A DNA stretch of 64,000 bases from assembly GCA_964507445.1 (NCBI GenBank), contig CAZDQF010000009.1, positions 124,001-188,000 on the forward strand. The letters are read 5' to 3'. Source of the DNA: GCA-2683135 sp964507445 (GTDB taxonomy: Bacteria; Planctomycetota; GCA-002687715). A program made the translations under genes and the position numbers. Within the stretch, counting starts at the first letter, position 1. Each line of letters opens with the position of its first letter. The notes under the pieces were generated by a model that saw only the letters and a program-made list of their open reading frames with translations, made no database searches and was not told the origin of the DNA. Shown piece by piece: positions 10,403-19,326 of the stretch.

Positions 10403-12087
10403 GGCATCCTCCCGCTGCGATAGAGGACCCACTCGGCGCAGATCAGGAGCACCGCGACCAGGACGATCCAGGTCAGCGGGTCCGTGGCTCCGGCCTCAGG
10501 GGGCGCTGACGTGCTGAGCCCCGGGCTGGGGGCGCCGACGGTCGTGGCAGGGTCGAGGAGCGACGCCACCAATTCTTCGCCGGCAGCGGTGTAGGCGCCT
10601 GCCACGGGCGGCACGAAGGCGGTCCCGGCGGGGTCGAGGGTGCGCTGCTGCGCGTCGGTCCTGGCCCGATCATCTCCCGCCACCGGCTCTCCTGCGGCCA
10701 CGTAGGGCGGGAACGGCTCGACGCCGGCGAGCCAGCGGAGAGACGAGCCCACGAGCAGGGGGAACGAGCGGGAGTGGACGAAGTTGTACTGGTCCGAGAG
10801 GAGGGTGTCCCAGATGGAGACGCCGCGCCGCTCCGCCGGCGTGGCGCCGAGCGAGATGACCTGCTCGGTGGTGTTGGCCAGCTCCGTGGTGTCCACCTCC
10901 TCCAGACCCAGACGGTCGAAGGACTCCAGCAGCACCCGCTCCGAGTCCTGGTCCTTCTCGTGACGTAGCAGGATGGCTTCGGTCTGCGCCCCGGCGGTGG
11001 TCCACTCCAGGGCGGGGATGGCGCCGCCGGTGTCTTCGCCGCCACGTCGCACGGCGACGTCCGCGCCTGAATCCACGAGGACGACGCCGGGGTCGGCGAC
11101 GAGCACCGGGCGCAGCACGGTCGCGAGCGAAGGTGAGAGCTGCACCCGGACCTTGGGCCGCTTCGGCAGCCGTAGCCGGGCCACGTCGTCCAGGGCCAAC
11201 GGGTCGCCTGCGGGGAGCCGCAGCTCCAGCAGCGCGCCGGTGGCGTCCAGGTCCTTGATGGTCAGCCGAGCGCCGCCGTCGTCACGGGTGGCGATCACCG
11301 TGTCCGAGCCGAGCGGACGACCGTCGAGGGTGACGGAGACGTCCGTGTTGTCGCCGGAGATGCTCGCGATCACATCCACCCGATCCCAGGCGCCCGAGGA
11401 GGCCGGGGAGACCCCCAGGTCGACGACGCCGCTGTTGCGCCCGGTCCGTTCACCGATGTCCAGGCGGGAGACCGACACGTCCTCCGGAAGGAGCTCGAGC
11501 GAGGTGCTGTCCACGGGGCCGTCGCCGACCACGGTCACGGAGAGCCGCCGGTTCGGGTGCCGGCTGTGAATGACGGCGCGGAGGGTCGCGTCGAGGGTCG
11601 ACGGGCAGGCCTCCGGGGAGAGCCCGTCGGAGCGGCGGTCGAAGACCCGCTCGTGTTCCTCGGGCATGAGCAGGGGCCGCACCCGGCCGCCGCAGAGCAG
11701 GACCGTACGGTTGCCACGGGGCAGGGCCGCCGCCTTGTCCCGTGCGGCGTCCACGGCGCGCTGGAAGCGGTCCGAGTGGGCCATGCCCGCGGACCCGTCC
11801 ACGAGGATCACGTGATCTTCGTCCTGGGCTCCGGCGCCCCGCGGATCGGCGAAGCCGAGCCAGAGCAAGGAGGCGATGAGCAGGATGAACAGGTAGGCGG
11901 GCAGGTGCCGGAAGCGGCGCACGAACACCCGGGCCCGTGCGTCCTCCAGGGCCTCACGCCAGAACAAGGTCGTGACCACGCGCTTGGGCTGGTAACGCAC
12001 CCGTAGCCGTTGCAGCAGGAACAGGCCTGCGGCCAGGGCGGCGACGCCTGCGAGGAACGCGGGTGCGGAGAGGTTCTGGAAGCTCAT
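10399..12087 (-). CDS. BatA-like membrane protein (aerotolerance-regulator N-terminal type) with degenerate VWA
   Basis: 562 residues. The N-terminus has the arrangement of the BatA/aerotolerance regulator N-terminal domain: membrane segment at about 10-25, basic stretch, second membrane segment at about 63-80. The VWA-like domain that follows has DGSAG in place of the MIDAS DxSxS motif, so metal binding is doubtful. An extended beta-rich region and a last membrane helix near 535-555 (PLTWIVLVAVLLICAEWVLY) complete it. It overlaps the DUF58 gene and the next VWA gene by four bases each, implying translational coupling. The role is inferred from the operon: a membrane partner in MoxR-dependent maturation of a protein complex. 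The exact substrate is unknown. Confidence 0.85.
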   Translation of the reverse strand: MSFQNLSAPAFLAGVAALAAGLFLLQRLRVRYQPKRVVTTLFWREALEDARARVFVRRFRHLPAYLFILLIASLLWLGFADPRGAGAQDEDHVILVDGSAGMAHSDRFQRAVDAARDKAAALPRGNRTVLLCGGRVRPLLMPEEHERVFDRRSDGLSPEACPSTLDATLRAVIHSRHPNRRLSVTVVGDGPVDSTSLELLPEDVSVSRLDIGERTGRNSGVVDLGVSPASSGAWDRVDVIASISGDNTDVSVTLDGRPLGSDTVIATRDDGGARLTIKDLDATGALLELRLPAGDPLALDDVARLRLPKRPKVRVQLSPSLATVLRPVLVADPGVVLVDSGADVAVRRGGEDTGGAIPALEWTTAGAQTEAILLRHEKDQDSERVLLESFDRLGLEEVDTTELANTTEQVISLGATPAERRGVSIWDTLLSDQYNFVHSRSFPLLVGSSLRWLAGVEPFPPYVAAGEPVAGDDRARTDAQQRTLDPAGTAFVPPVAGAYTAAGEELVASLLDPATTVGAPSPGLSTSAPPEAGATDPLTWIVLVAVLLICAEWVLYRSGRMP

Positions 12088-12986
12088 GGGCGGTAGCTCC
12101 CGCCCTCGAAGAGGGCCGCCAGCTGCGGCAGCACGTCCTCATCCGTGTCCAGCAGCAGGGTGCCCGCCGGCTTGCTGCGGGCGAACGCCGTGAGCTCGTC
12201 CTCGAACCGCTCATAGGCCTTCTTGTAGGCGTCCAACACCGGGCCCGTGGCGGAGACGTCCTCGGTCTGGCCGGTCTCGCAGTCCACCATCTGGAAGTCA
12301 CCGCCGGGTTCGGGGGCGGCGTCCGACTTGCGCCACAGGCGCACCAGGAGCACCCGGTGGCGCAGGGCCTTGAGGGCCTTGACCACCGCCGGCGCTCCTT
12401 CCGGGTCAAAGAAGTCGGAGACGATCACCACCAGCCCTTCGCGCAGCCTCATGGCGGAGAAGTTCTGGATGGCGGTGGCGAAGTCGGTGGCTGGGCCGGG
12501 CTCGAGGGCCGCCAGGGCCTCGGCGAACCGCCATAGCTTGCCCTTGCCGCTGGTGGGGCGCAGGGCGACCTCGACGTCGTCGGAGAACGGGAACAGCCCG
12601 ACGCTGTCGTGCTGCGACAACGAGATGGAGGCGAGCGCGAGGGCGGCACGGAGCCCGGCGCGGATGCGCGGCGGGTCTTCCTCGAACAGGCTGCGTGAGC
12701 GGTCCACCAGCAGGTAGACGGGCAGGTCTTCCAGCTCCTCGTAGAGCCGCAGGAACACCTTCCCCAGGCGGCGGTAGACGGTCCAGTCGATGGACCGGAA
12801 GTCGTCGCCGGGTGAGTACGGCCTGAAGTCCTTGAACTCGATCCCCGCTCCCAGGTCGCTGGAGCGCTGCTCCGCGTGACGCCCGCCACGGGCCACACGC
12901 CGGGCCAGGATGTGCAGACGGCTCAAGGACGCCAGGAACTCCGGGTCGAACAGCTCCTTGGCGGTGACGGTGGTGGAGCCGGCCAT
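12084..12986 (-). CDS. DUF58 domain-containing protein
   Basis: 300 residues with the characteristic DUF58 core: GIEFKDFRPYSPGDDFRSID followed by W, the family signature, at about residues 48-68. The C-terminal half has a VWA-like fold (YLLVDRSRS; VVIVSDFFDP) without a complete MIDAS. DUF58 proteins are nearly always encoded next to MoxR ATPases and VWA membrane proteins, as here. The start overlaps the MoxR stop codon by one base (TGATG), and the stop overlaps the BatA-like gene. Likely cytoplasmic adaptor for the MoxR ATPase. Confidence 0.9.
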   Translation of the reverse strand: MAGSTTVTAKELFDPEFLASLSRLHILARRVARGGRHAEQRSSDLGAGIEFKDFRPYSPGDDFRSIDWTVYRRLGKVFLRLYEELEDLPVYLLVDRSRSLFEEDPPRIRAGLRAALALASISLSQHDSVGLFPFSDDVEVALRPTSGKGKLWRFAEALAALEPGPATDFATAIQNFSAMRLREGLVVIVSDFFDPEGAPAVVKALKALRHRVLLVRLWRKSDAAPEPGGDFQMVDCETGQTEDVSATGPVLDAYKKAYERFEDELTAFARSKPAGTLLLDTDEDVLPQLAALFEGGSYRP

Positions 12987-13999
12987 CAGGCGGACGGGGT
13001 CCCGACGGACTCGATGACCGAGTTGATGACGTGGTCCGGGGTGACGCCGTCCGCTTGCCCCTGGAAGTTGATCATCACCCGATGGCGCAGGACGTCTCGG
13101 GCCGCGCCGTTGATGTCGTCGCTGCTCACGGCGAAGCGGCCGTCCAGCAGGGCGCTCACCTTGCCCGCCAGCAGCAGGCCCTGAGCGCCGCGGGGGCTGG
13201 AGCCCAGGAGCACGTTCTCGTTGACCAGCTCGCTGGCGTGGGCGCTGCCGGGTTGCGTGCCCACCACCAGCCTCACGGCGTGATCCTGCACGTGTTCGGG
13301 GACGGGCACCGCCCGCACCACCTCACGCATGCGCATGATCTCGTCGCCGTTGGAGACGTGGGCCACCTCCGCGGACTCGGTCCCTGTCGTGCGGTTGAGG
13401 ATGTCCTTGTACTCGGACTCCTCCGGATAGCCGACCAGGAGCTTGAACAGGAATCGGTCCAGCTGCGCCTCGGGGAGGGGGTAGGTGCCCTCCTGCTCCA
13501 CCGGGTTCTGGGTGGCCATGACGCAGTAGGGCTCCTCCAGCTTGATGGTGCGCTTGCCGACGGAGATCTGCCGCTCCTGCATGGCCTCCAGCAGGGCCGA
13601 CTGGGTCTTGGGGGTGGCGCGGTTGATCTCGTCGGCCAGGACGATGTTGGCCACCAGGGGCCCCTCCTGGAACTCCACCGTGTGGCGCCCCTCGCCGTCC
13701 TCTACCAGGACGTTGGTGCCCTGAATGTCCGCGGGCATCATGTCGGGGGTGAACTGGATACGGGAGAAGCGGATGTCAACCGCGTCCCCGAGGGCCCGCA
13801 CGAGCAGGGTCTTGCCCAGCCCCGGGACACCCTCCAGCATCACGTGCCCGCCCACCATGAGCGCCGTGAGGGCGGATTCGATGACCGCTTCCTGACCGAC
13901 GATCACCTTCTGGACCTCGGCCTTGATGCGATCGTGGACTTGGCGGAACTCGGTGGCGGACTGCTGGGCCGCGGCTACGTCGGTCGGATTCTCGGTCAC
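12986..13999 (-). CDS. MoxR family AAA+ ATPase
   Basis: 337 residues, the usual length for the family. Walker A is GVPGLGKT at about 57-64, Walker B is ANIVLADE at about 117-124 with EINR following, and sensor 1 is in CVMATQNP. The C-terminal lid domain is present (SSPRGAQGLLLAGK). MoxR ATPases act as chaperones that insert cofactors into or remodel protein complexes, and pair with VWA proteins that recognise the target. It sits between a two-TM charged protein and the DUF58 gene with one- and four-base overlaps, so it is part of the seven-gene operon that starts at 17816. Confidence 0.95.
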   Translation of the reverse strand: MTENPTDVAAAQQSATEFRQVHDRIKAEVQKVIVGQEAVIESALTALMVGGHVMLEGVPGLGKTLLVRALGDAVDIRFSRIQFTPDMMPADIQGTNVLVEDGEGRHTVEFQEGPLVANIVLADEINRATPKTQSALLEAMQERQISVGKRTIKLEEPYCVMATQNPVEQEGTYPLPEAQLDRFLFKLLVGYPEESEYKDILNRTTGTESAEVAHVSNGDEIMRMREVVRAVPVPEHVQDHAVRLVVGTQPGSAHASELVNENVLLGSSPRGAQGLLLAGKVSALLDGRFAVSSDDINGAARDVLRHRVMINFQGQADGVTPDHVINSVIESVGTPSA

Positions 14000-15474
14000 G
14001 GACTGTCCCTCTTGGTCTTTCTCAAGGACCCGAAGTAGGTCCTCAGGAGATCCTGCATCCAGGGCGCGAGCTCCGGCGTGGTGAGGTGCCCCGCCGGGGC
14101 GCCACGGGGTGACCGCGGGCGCGCCGCGTCGGCGGCGATCTCCTCCTCCTGCGGTTCGACTCGTTCCTGGGTGATCTTGGTCTTGCCGGGGTTGGGCCGG
14201 CCCTTGATGTGGTCGGGGATCGGGACCCCGAGCACCAGCGAGGCGACGCCTCGGGATTTCTTGCGTTCGCCGGGGCCGCCGCGACCGTTGGCGTCGGGGT
14301 TGGACATGTTGCCGAAGCCGATGCCCAGGTCGCGGTTGACCGGCGGCTTGCGGTCGCGCAAGGCGGGCTGTAGGCCGCCGCGGGCGTCCGAGTTGTCGAA
14401 CTCGTCGTCCACCTCCTCGTCGTCCTCCAGGTCCTCCTCGTCATCCGAGGTCACCTGGTCCTTGCTCGACCACTGGCTCGCGGCGGGGCTCTTGTTGGAC
14501 CCGCTGGCGGCGCCGCGGCCCGCGGTCTGCCCCGACTGCTCTTCCGGCTTGCGCTCCTTGTCCGCTTCCTGGGCCTTGTCGGGCCGCTTCTTGGGGTCGG
14601 ACTTCTTCTTCGGCTTGGGCTTCTTGCCGGACTTGGAGGACTGTCCCTGGCTTGACGGCGTCCCTCGGGCTCGCCCCTTGCCAGAGGAGGACGCGGCGTC
14701 CGCAGAGCGGCCGAGGCCGGTCTTGCCCTGGCTCTTCTTCACCTCCCGGGTCGGCGGCGCCGATTCCTTGCTGGGTCGGGCCGGGGCGCCCCCTTGCGGC
14801 GCCGGTGTGTCTTCCTTGACCTCGTCCTTGGGAGGCGTGGGATCGTCCGGGCGTGCAGGAGGCTTCTGGGTGTCCGGGTCGGCGTCGCCGCTGGCGACCA
14901 CGACCGGCGCCCGGTCATCAACGTCGTCCGACGCAGCGGCGGACGTCACCGTGTACCCGAGGATGGCGACCAGGGTCACCGCGACGGCCAGCAGCAGACG
15001 TTCGCGGCGGCTCATGGACCAGGAGGACGGGTCCCCTTGCAGGGTCGCTTCGCGGGCCCGCTCCACGTGATCGCGGGCGTCCTGCAGCGCCAGGACCATG
15101 AAGGGCGTGGGGGAGGAGTTCCCCATGAACTCCTGCGCCGTGGTCAACCGGTCTTTCAACTCCAGCTGGCGGTCCACCTCCATGAGGGACGGCCTGTGGG
15201 CCACGCGGTGCACGGAGGCCGCTGCGGCCCGGATGGGGATCCACAGCGCTCCGATGGCCAGCGGCCACCCGAGCGCTTGCATCAGGGTGAACTGGACGCC
15301 GGCAGCTCGCGCGATCAAGAGGCCTAAGAGCAACGCGACGACCCCGTGGAGCGCCTCGTTGACGGCCCGCGCGGCGGCGCCCTGAGCGCGTCGACCGCGG
15401 ATGACGTCAGCCCCCTTGCGGGCCACGGCCCGAAGCTCTGCGTCGAACTCGTTTCGGTCCATGGACGGGATCAA
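13996..15474 (-). CDS. Membrane protein with long charged Pro/Lys/Glu-rich tail (DUF4175-like N-terminus)
   Basis: 492 residues. The first part carries two membrane stretches (about 45-62 and 70-85) and a helical region with LMEVDRQLELKDRLTTAQEF, the arrangement seen in DUF4175-type proteins next to MoxR operons. A third membrane segment lies near 158-175 (LLLAVAVTLVAILGYTV). Residues from about 185 onward are low-complexity, alternating acidic and basic, rich in K, P, D, E and S, probably disordered. Start MIPSMDRNEF overlaps the upstream gene by four bases; a second ATG (MDRNEF) lies 12 bases downstream. Function unknown; context suggests a scaffold in the MoxR/VWA complex. Confidence 0.75.
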   Translation of the reverse strand: MIPSMDRNEFDAELRAVARKGADVIRGRRAQGAAARAVNEALHGVVALLLGLLIARAAGVQFTLMQALGWPLAIGALWIPIRAAAASVHRVAHRPSLMEVDRQLELKDRLTTAQEFMGNSSPTPFMVLALQDARDHVERAREATLQGDPSSWSMSRRERLLLAVAVTLVAILGYTVTSAAASDDVDDRAPVVVASGDADPDTQKPPARPDDPTPPKDEVKEDTPAPQGGAPARPSKESAPPTREVKKSQGKTGLGRSADAASSSGKGRARGTPSSQGQSSKSGKKPKPKKKSDPKKRPDKAQEADKERKPEEQSGQTAGRGAASGSNKSPAASQWSSKDQVTSDDEEDLEDDEEVDDEFDNSDARGGLQPALRDRKPPVNRDLGIGFGNMSNPDANGRGGPGERKKSRGVASLVLGVPIPDHIKGRPNPGKTKITQERVEPQEEEIAADAARPRSPRGAPAGHLTTPELAPWMQDLLRTYFGSLRKTKRDSP

Positions 15475-17816
15475 CGGTTGTCCTCCCGGGGCTCAGCGCC
15501 CTTGGGGTTGATCTGGGTCGCCTGCAGCACCTCGCGGGAGAAGAGGTCCCGGACGATGGCCACCAGGGTCACCTGTCGCGGGTCGATCCTGGTGGAGAGC
15601 CGCGAGCACGGCTTGCCGCCTCCCTGTTCGTACTCCGTCAGCCACTTCTCGTTGGCGGCGGTGATGTCGGCGAGGGACGCGTTGAAGGGCACCGTCATCT
15701 TGCCGTCCTCGGGCAGGTACCTGACGCCGTCCAGCTTGCCGGTGAGCTGGGCTCGGGCCACCATGCGGTTCACCACCACCTGTGCCTTGCCCGGGTACAG
15801 CACGCCGCGCTCCGCCAGGACGATCTGCACGTAGAGACCGGGGGAGGCCGGCCCCTCGACGACCGCCTCTCCGGAGACGACGCCGTCCTTCACCTCGCCG
15901 GAGAGCCTGATTTTCCAGTCGGTCCCCTCCATCAAGGCGTCGGCCACCAATTGACGGTTGCGCTCGTAGAGCTGTTCCCCTTTTCTCCAGACCTCGGCCC
16001 CGGGGCCCGTGTGCAGCCCGTTCACCTTGCAGTAGATGGGTCGCTCGTCTTCGTAGTAGCTGGCCATGTGGGCGGAGAGGGGGTTCATGAGCGCCGTCGG
16101 TTCCGGCTGTTCCACGTGGTAGACCAGCACCGCGCAGTGCTCCCGTTCGTAGTGGGAGAGCAGCCCTTCGCACGCCAGGGCGCCGCCGATGGCGAAGCTG
16201 CGCCAACCTTCCCTGAGCCGACGCCCGAAGTGCCCGTTGGAGAAGAACTCCACCAGGGCGGTGCGGCCGGTGGTGTTGCCTTCGTCCGCTTCGAAGCGGG
16301 TGGGCGCGCCGAAGTTGTAGACCTTGCCCGCGATCATCTTGTCGATGAGGTCTACGGACAGGGGTTCGCCAGACATCTTCGTCTGCAGCCCCTCCAGGGC
16401 GGTCACCGCCATGGGGCCGCTCTCCGGCTGGATCACCGCCTGCACGTAGCGGGACATGGCTCGACGGTAGCGCTTCTCCTTCTCATAGAAGCGGCCCAGC
16501 AGCAGGTTGATCATGCCGTCTTCGGGCAGGCCGAAGGCGGCGGAGAGCAGGTGCTCCCACGCCTTCCGGGACTGGTCCGGCGACTCCAGCAGCAGCTCCC
16601 CCAGCTTGCTGTGGAGCTTGTGGATGGACTCTGGGTAACGGTCATCCCGGCCGCTCTTGACCCCGAGCTCTCCCGCCATGATGGCGACATCCGCCCGTCG
16701 GGCTTCCAGCAGGGACTTCATGGTCGTGAGGGCCTCGGTGGTGCGCAGGTCCTTGATGCGGGTCTTGTCCATCCACTCGAGGGCGGCGGAGAACTCGGCG
16801 GCGGGGGCCTCCCGGTCGATCTGCAGATCCAGGAGCAGCTCCGCGCACTCGCGGGAGAGGCGGGCTCCCGGGTGCTGCTTCAGCCAGCCCAGCAGCGGCT
16901 CCGGCTCCTCCTCGAGACGGGCGCGGAAGAACGCCAGGTCCTCGGTGGGGAAGGACGGGTCCTTGGTGGGGGTCACCTTGACCCACTTGTTGACCCGGTC
17001 GATCTCGATCCTCACGGACTCCAGCATGCCGATGCCCAGAGTGCCCAGGGCGCGATCCGGGTGGACCTGCACCAGCTCTTCCGGCCGCATGGCCACGAAC
17101 TGATGGAGGTCCAGGGTCTTGAGCTTCACCGAGCCGATGTCTCCGGCTGGACGGTCCATGTCGAAGCAGATGTCCTCATCCACGACGCTGTCGTAGCGGG
17201 ACGTGCCGATGTTCATCTGGGCCAAGCTGCCGTCCGCCAGCCGGACCGGGACCCACACCAGGTCGTTGACCACCGTGCAGGCGGTGACCACGTCGTCGGC
17301 TCCCTCGTTAGCGGGGGCGTCCTGGCGCGTTGCGGGCGGGCGCAGCAGCACCTGCCCGGCGTTCAGGTCGAAGGTCACGTGGTAGTTGCCCAGCACCTTG
17401 GAGCCGAGGGTCCCTACGCAGGCGTTCTCGCCCAGCTCCACGGAGTACAGCCGCGTGAACTCGTTCAGGAAGTCCTCGTCACCGTGCTCTCGGCCGTCGA
17501 TCTGCAGGTTGAAGCCGGACAGGTGTACGGTCACTTTCTGGCCGCCGTCCTTGTCCACCCCCAGCGGGTCCGCCGCCCGGTTGTGCAGCTCCAGACCGCA
17601 GGGGCGATCGAAGTCGATGAGCAGGTTGGCTGGGATGCGCCGGAAGGGCGTAGACAGGTCGCAGCGCACCACCAGCCGGCCCGCGATCACCTTCACGGGC
17701 ATGCGGGCTTCCAGCCGTTCCCCCTCCTGGCACGGGGCGGCGTTCATGCATGTCAGCATCAGCAGCGCGGCGAGCAGACCGCTGCGAACCGCGGAGCTTC
17801 CGGGTCTCATGAGCAT
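15471..17816 (-). CDS. Secreted protein with retropepsin-like N-terminal region and thioredoxin-like C-terminal region; first gene of the MoxR operon
   Basis: 781 residues beginning with a signal peptide (LLAALLMLTCMNAAPCQ). Residues about 35-265 are beta-rich with two lobe-like segments (IPANLLIDFD; AQMNIGTSRYDSVVDED) that resemble aspartyl-protease-type folds, but no DTG/DSG catalytic motif is visible. A helical, TPR-like middle follows (KAWEHLLSAAFGLPEDGMIN). Residues about 500-600 look thioredoxin-like (TALVEFFSNG; CAVLVYHVEQPEPTALMNP) without a CxxC. The C-terminus is beta-rich. The start could also be six bases later (MRPGSS). As promoter-proximal gene it overlaps the next gene by four bases. 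Structural assignments are tentative and enzymatic activity should not be assumed. Confidence 0.65.
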   Translation of the reverse strand: MLMRPGSSAVRSGLLAALLMLTCMNAAPCQEGERLEARMPVKVIAGRLVVRCDLSTPFRRIPANLLIDFDRPCGLELHNRAADPLGVDKDGGQKVTVHLSGFNLQIDGREHGDEDFLNEFTRLYSVELGENACVGTLGSKVLGNYHVTFDLNAGQVLLRPPATRQDAPANEGADDVVTACTVVNDLVWVPVRLADGSLAQMNIGTSRYDSVVDEDICFDMDRPAGDIGSVKLKTLDLHQFVAMRPEELVQVHPDRALGTLGIGMLESVRIEIDRVNKWVKVTPTKDPSFPTEDLAFFRARLEEEPEPLLGWLKQHPGARLSRECAELLLDLQIDREAPAAEFSAALEWMDKTRIKDLRTTEALTTMKSLLEARRADVAIMAGELGVKSGRDDRYPESIHKLHSKLGELLLESPDQSRKAWEHLLSAAFGLPEDGMINLLLGRFYEKEKRYRRAMSRYVQAVIQPESGPMAVTALEGLQTKMSGEPLSVDLIDKMIAGKVYNFGAPTRFEADEGNTTGRTALVEFFSNGHFGRRLREGWRSFAIGGALACEGLLSHYEREHCAVLVYHVEQPEPTALMNPLSAHMASYYEDERPIYCKVNGLHTGPGAEVWRKGEQLYERNRQLVADALMEGTDWKIRLSGEVKDGVVSGEAVVEGPASPGLYVQIVLAERGVLYPGKAQVVVNRMVARAQLTGKLDGVRYLPEDGKMTVPFNASLADITAANEKWLTEYEQGGGKPCSRLSTRIDPRQVTLVAIVRDLFSREVLQATQINPKGAEPREDNR

Positions 17817-17960
17817 CTGGATCTCTGGTCGAGGGCGTAATGGAAGACGCAGCGGTCATGGTAACCGTTCGTCATTGGGAGCGGGTGCCCGGCGGAGCGT
17901 CCACGTGGTGGCGCCCCGCCGCGGCGGCGCTGGGCAGTCAGCGCGGGAGTCGAGCCTCGT

Positions 17961-18080
17961 TCACTCGCCTCGCGGCGTGCCTTCGATCTTGCCGAAGGCC
18001 CAGTTGTCGAGGGTCATCTTGACGTCGAAGTCGATGTTGTTCGGTACGCTCACGGCGACCGGGACCATGCCCTGGCCTCA
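17961..18080 (-). other. In-frame UGA codon (18080-18078) and 38-codon coding extension: candidate selenocysteine site
   Basis: The TGA that ends the conventional secreted-protein CDS follows a Cys codon directly (GTC then TGA). Past it the same frame runs 38 codons to a TGA at 17963-17961, reading GQGMVPVAVSVPNNIDFDVK and onward to KIEGTPRGE. About 35 of these 38 codons end in G or C, like true genes of this genome, and the composition is protein-like. Translation through the UGA as selenocysteine would give a 393-residue protein with a vicinal Cys-Sec pair at 354-355. A Cys-to-stop mutation or base-call error is the alternative. Confidence 0.6.
18043..18060 (-). promoter_or_regulatory. Candidate bacterial SECIS-like hairpin for the UGA at 18078-18080
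   Basis: Reading the minus strand, GGTCGC pairs with GCGTACC (one bulged T) around the five-base loop CGTGA. Loop G is the second base, and the loop begins 23 bases after the TGA, inside the 16-37 base spacing usual for bacterial SECIS elements. GC-rich DNA forms hairpins readily, so this is only supportive. Confidence 0.4.
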
Positions 18081-19142
18081 GCAAGTGCCCGGGAAGTACG
18101 CCGTGGCGATCTCCCGACCCGTCTTCTTGTCCGTGAACGTGAACTTGGGCGACTTGCCCAGGGGAGAGAACTTCACGTACTGCTCGCCCTTGTCGCCGTA
18201 GTACCACACCGCGTCAGGGGAGAGGCCCACCTGGGCGCCGCGGCGCTGGTAATCGAACTCGGCCTTCACCGGGCCGCCCCAGCTGACCTCCCTCGGCTCG
18301 TCCGCCACCACCTTGATGGGCTTGCTGTCGCCGCGGACGAAGGCCATGCGGTTGGCGCCGAGGCCGAGCTCGCCGCTGTGCACCGCGTACAGGCCCGAGG
18401 GCACGGGGATGGCGCCCTTGGCCCGAGCCAGCTCGAAGGAGTACTGGCCGTTCAGGCTCCTGACCACCGCGCCGAGAACCTTGGCCTTGGTGTTGACGTC
18501 GATATTGAGGGTGCCCTTGGCGCCGTCGAAGGGCTTGTAGGAGATCTTGGAGCCGTCGGCGGCCACGTCGATGTCGTAGAGCTTGCCGCCCACGCTCAGG
18601 GCCTTGGAGAGGAACGACGCTGTCTTGCTGCGTCCCACCACCATGGCGTCCTTGCCGTAGTCGGCGTAGCTGCCGTTGTTGTTCTGGTCGATGATCTGGA
18701 CGCGCACGCCGTCGATGGTCGTGGTGACCACGCCGCCGGCGGCGAATTGCCAGCCCGCCTGCTCCTTGAGGCGCACGGCGTAGCTGAACGCCCTGCCGTC
18801 GCTGGTCTTGCCCTTGAGGGTGACCCGGCCTTCTGTGCCCTCCACCTTCACGTCGAAGGTGCCGTCAGCGTCGGAGTCGATGACCAAGGCGGTCCCCTCC
18901 AGCCTGACGGGGAAGCTCTGGCCGAGGGTGCCTTCGAAGGCGAACCCCACACCCACGGGGCTGAAGCTCTCGGCGGGGAGCTTCAGCTTCCACTTGCGCA
19001 GGGTCCGGTACTCGAGTTCCTGGCTGACGGGCTCGGTGAGCGTCGCTTCGCCTGGTGCCGCGTCCTGCGCGACCCCGCCGCCGCTGATCAGCAAGGCGGT
19101 CAAGATCGTCAGGCACAAAGAGCTGTGGTAGCCAACTCGCAT
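18078..19142 (-). CDS. Secreted protein, conventional CDS of a candidate Cys-Sec selenoprotein
   Basis: 354 residues to the first TGA, starting with a signal peptide (SLCLTILTALLISGGGVAQ). The body is beta-rich with two similar halves: one with VIDSDADGTFDVKVEG and IIDQNNNGSYADYGKDAMVV, which look like Asp/Asn-rich metal-loop or EF-like turns, and a second with YKPFDGAKGTLNIDVN and GLYAVHSGELGLGANRMAFV. The C-terminal portion resembles an extracellular Ig-like domain ending KKTGREIATAYFPGTC. No named family is recognised. The frame continues in coding quality beyond the TGA to 17961 (separate entry), so the real product may be 393 residues. It is a single gene, upstream of the MoxR operon on the same strand. 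Confidence 0.8.
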   Translation of the reverse strand: MRVGYHSSLCLTILTALLISGGGVAQDAAPGEATLTEPVSQELEYRTLRKWKLKLPAESFSPVGVGFAFEGTLGQSFPVRLEGTALVIDSDADGTFDVKVEGTEGRVTLKGKTSDGRAFSYAVRLKEQAGWQFAAGGVVTTTIDGVRVQIIDQNNNGSYADYGKDAMVVGRSKTASFLSKALSVGGKLYDIDVAADGSKISYKPFDGAKGTLNIDVNTKAKVLGAVVRSLNGQYSFELARAKGAIPVPSGLYAVHSGELGLGANRMAFVRGDSKPIKVVADEPREVSWGGPVKAEFDYQRRGAQVGLSPDAVWYYGDKGEQYVKFSPLGKSPKFTFTDKKTGREIATAYFPGTC

Positions 19143-19326
19143 GGTGCTTGGTCTCCAGGTACGGAGGTTTGGCGGGACAGGCCCCGCGCTCCCCGTCGAT
19201 TCTAACTGGGGATCAGACGACGGGCATATGCCCCCTGTTTCCTTGTTTTCGGCGGTTTTGCCTCGGAGATGGTAGATATTGCCCACCCGATCAATCAGAT
19301 GTCTTTTGCCTATCAGGAGTTGAGTC

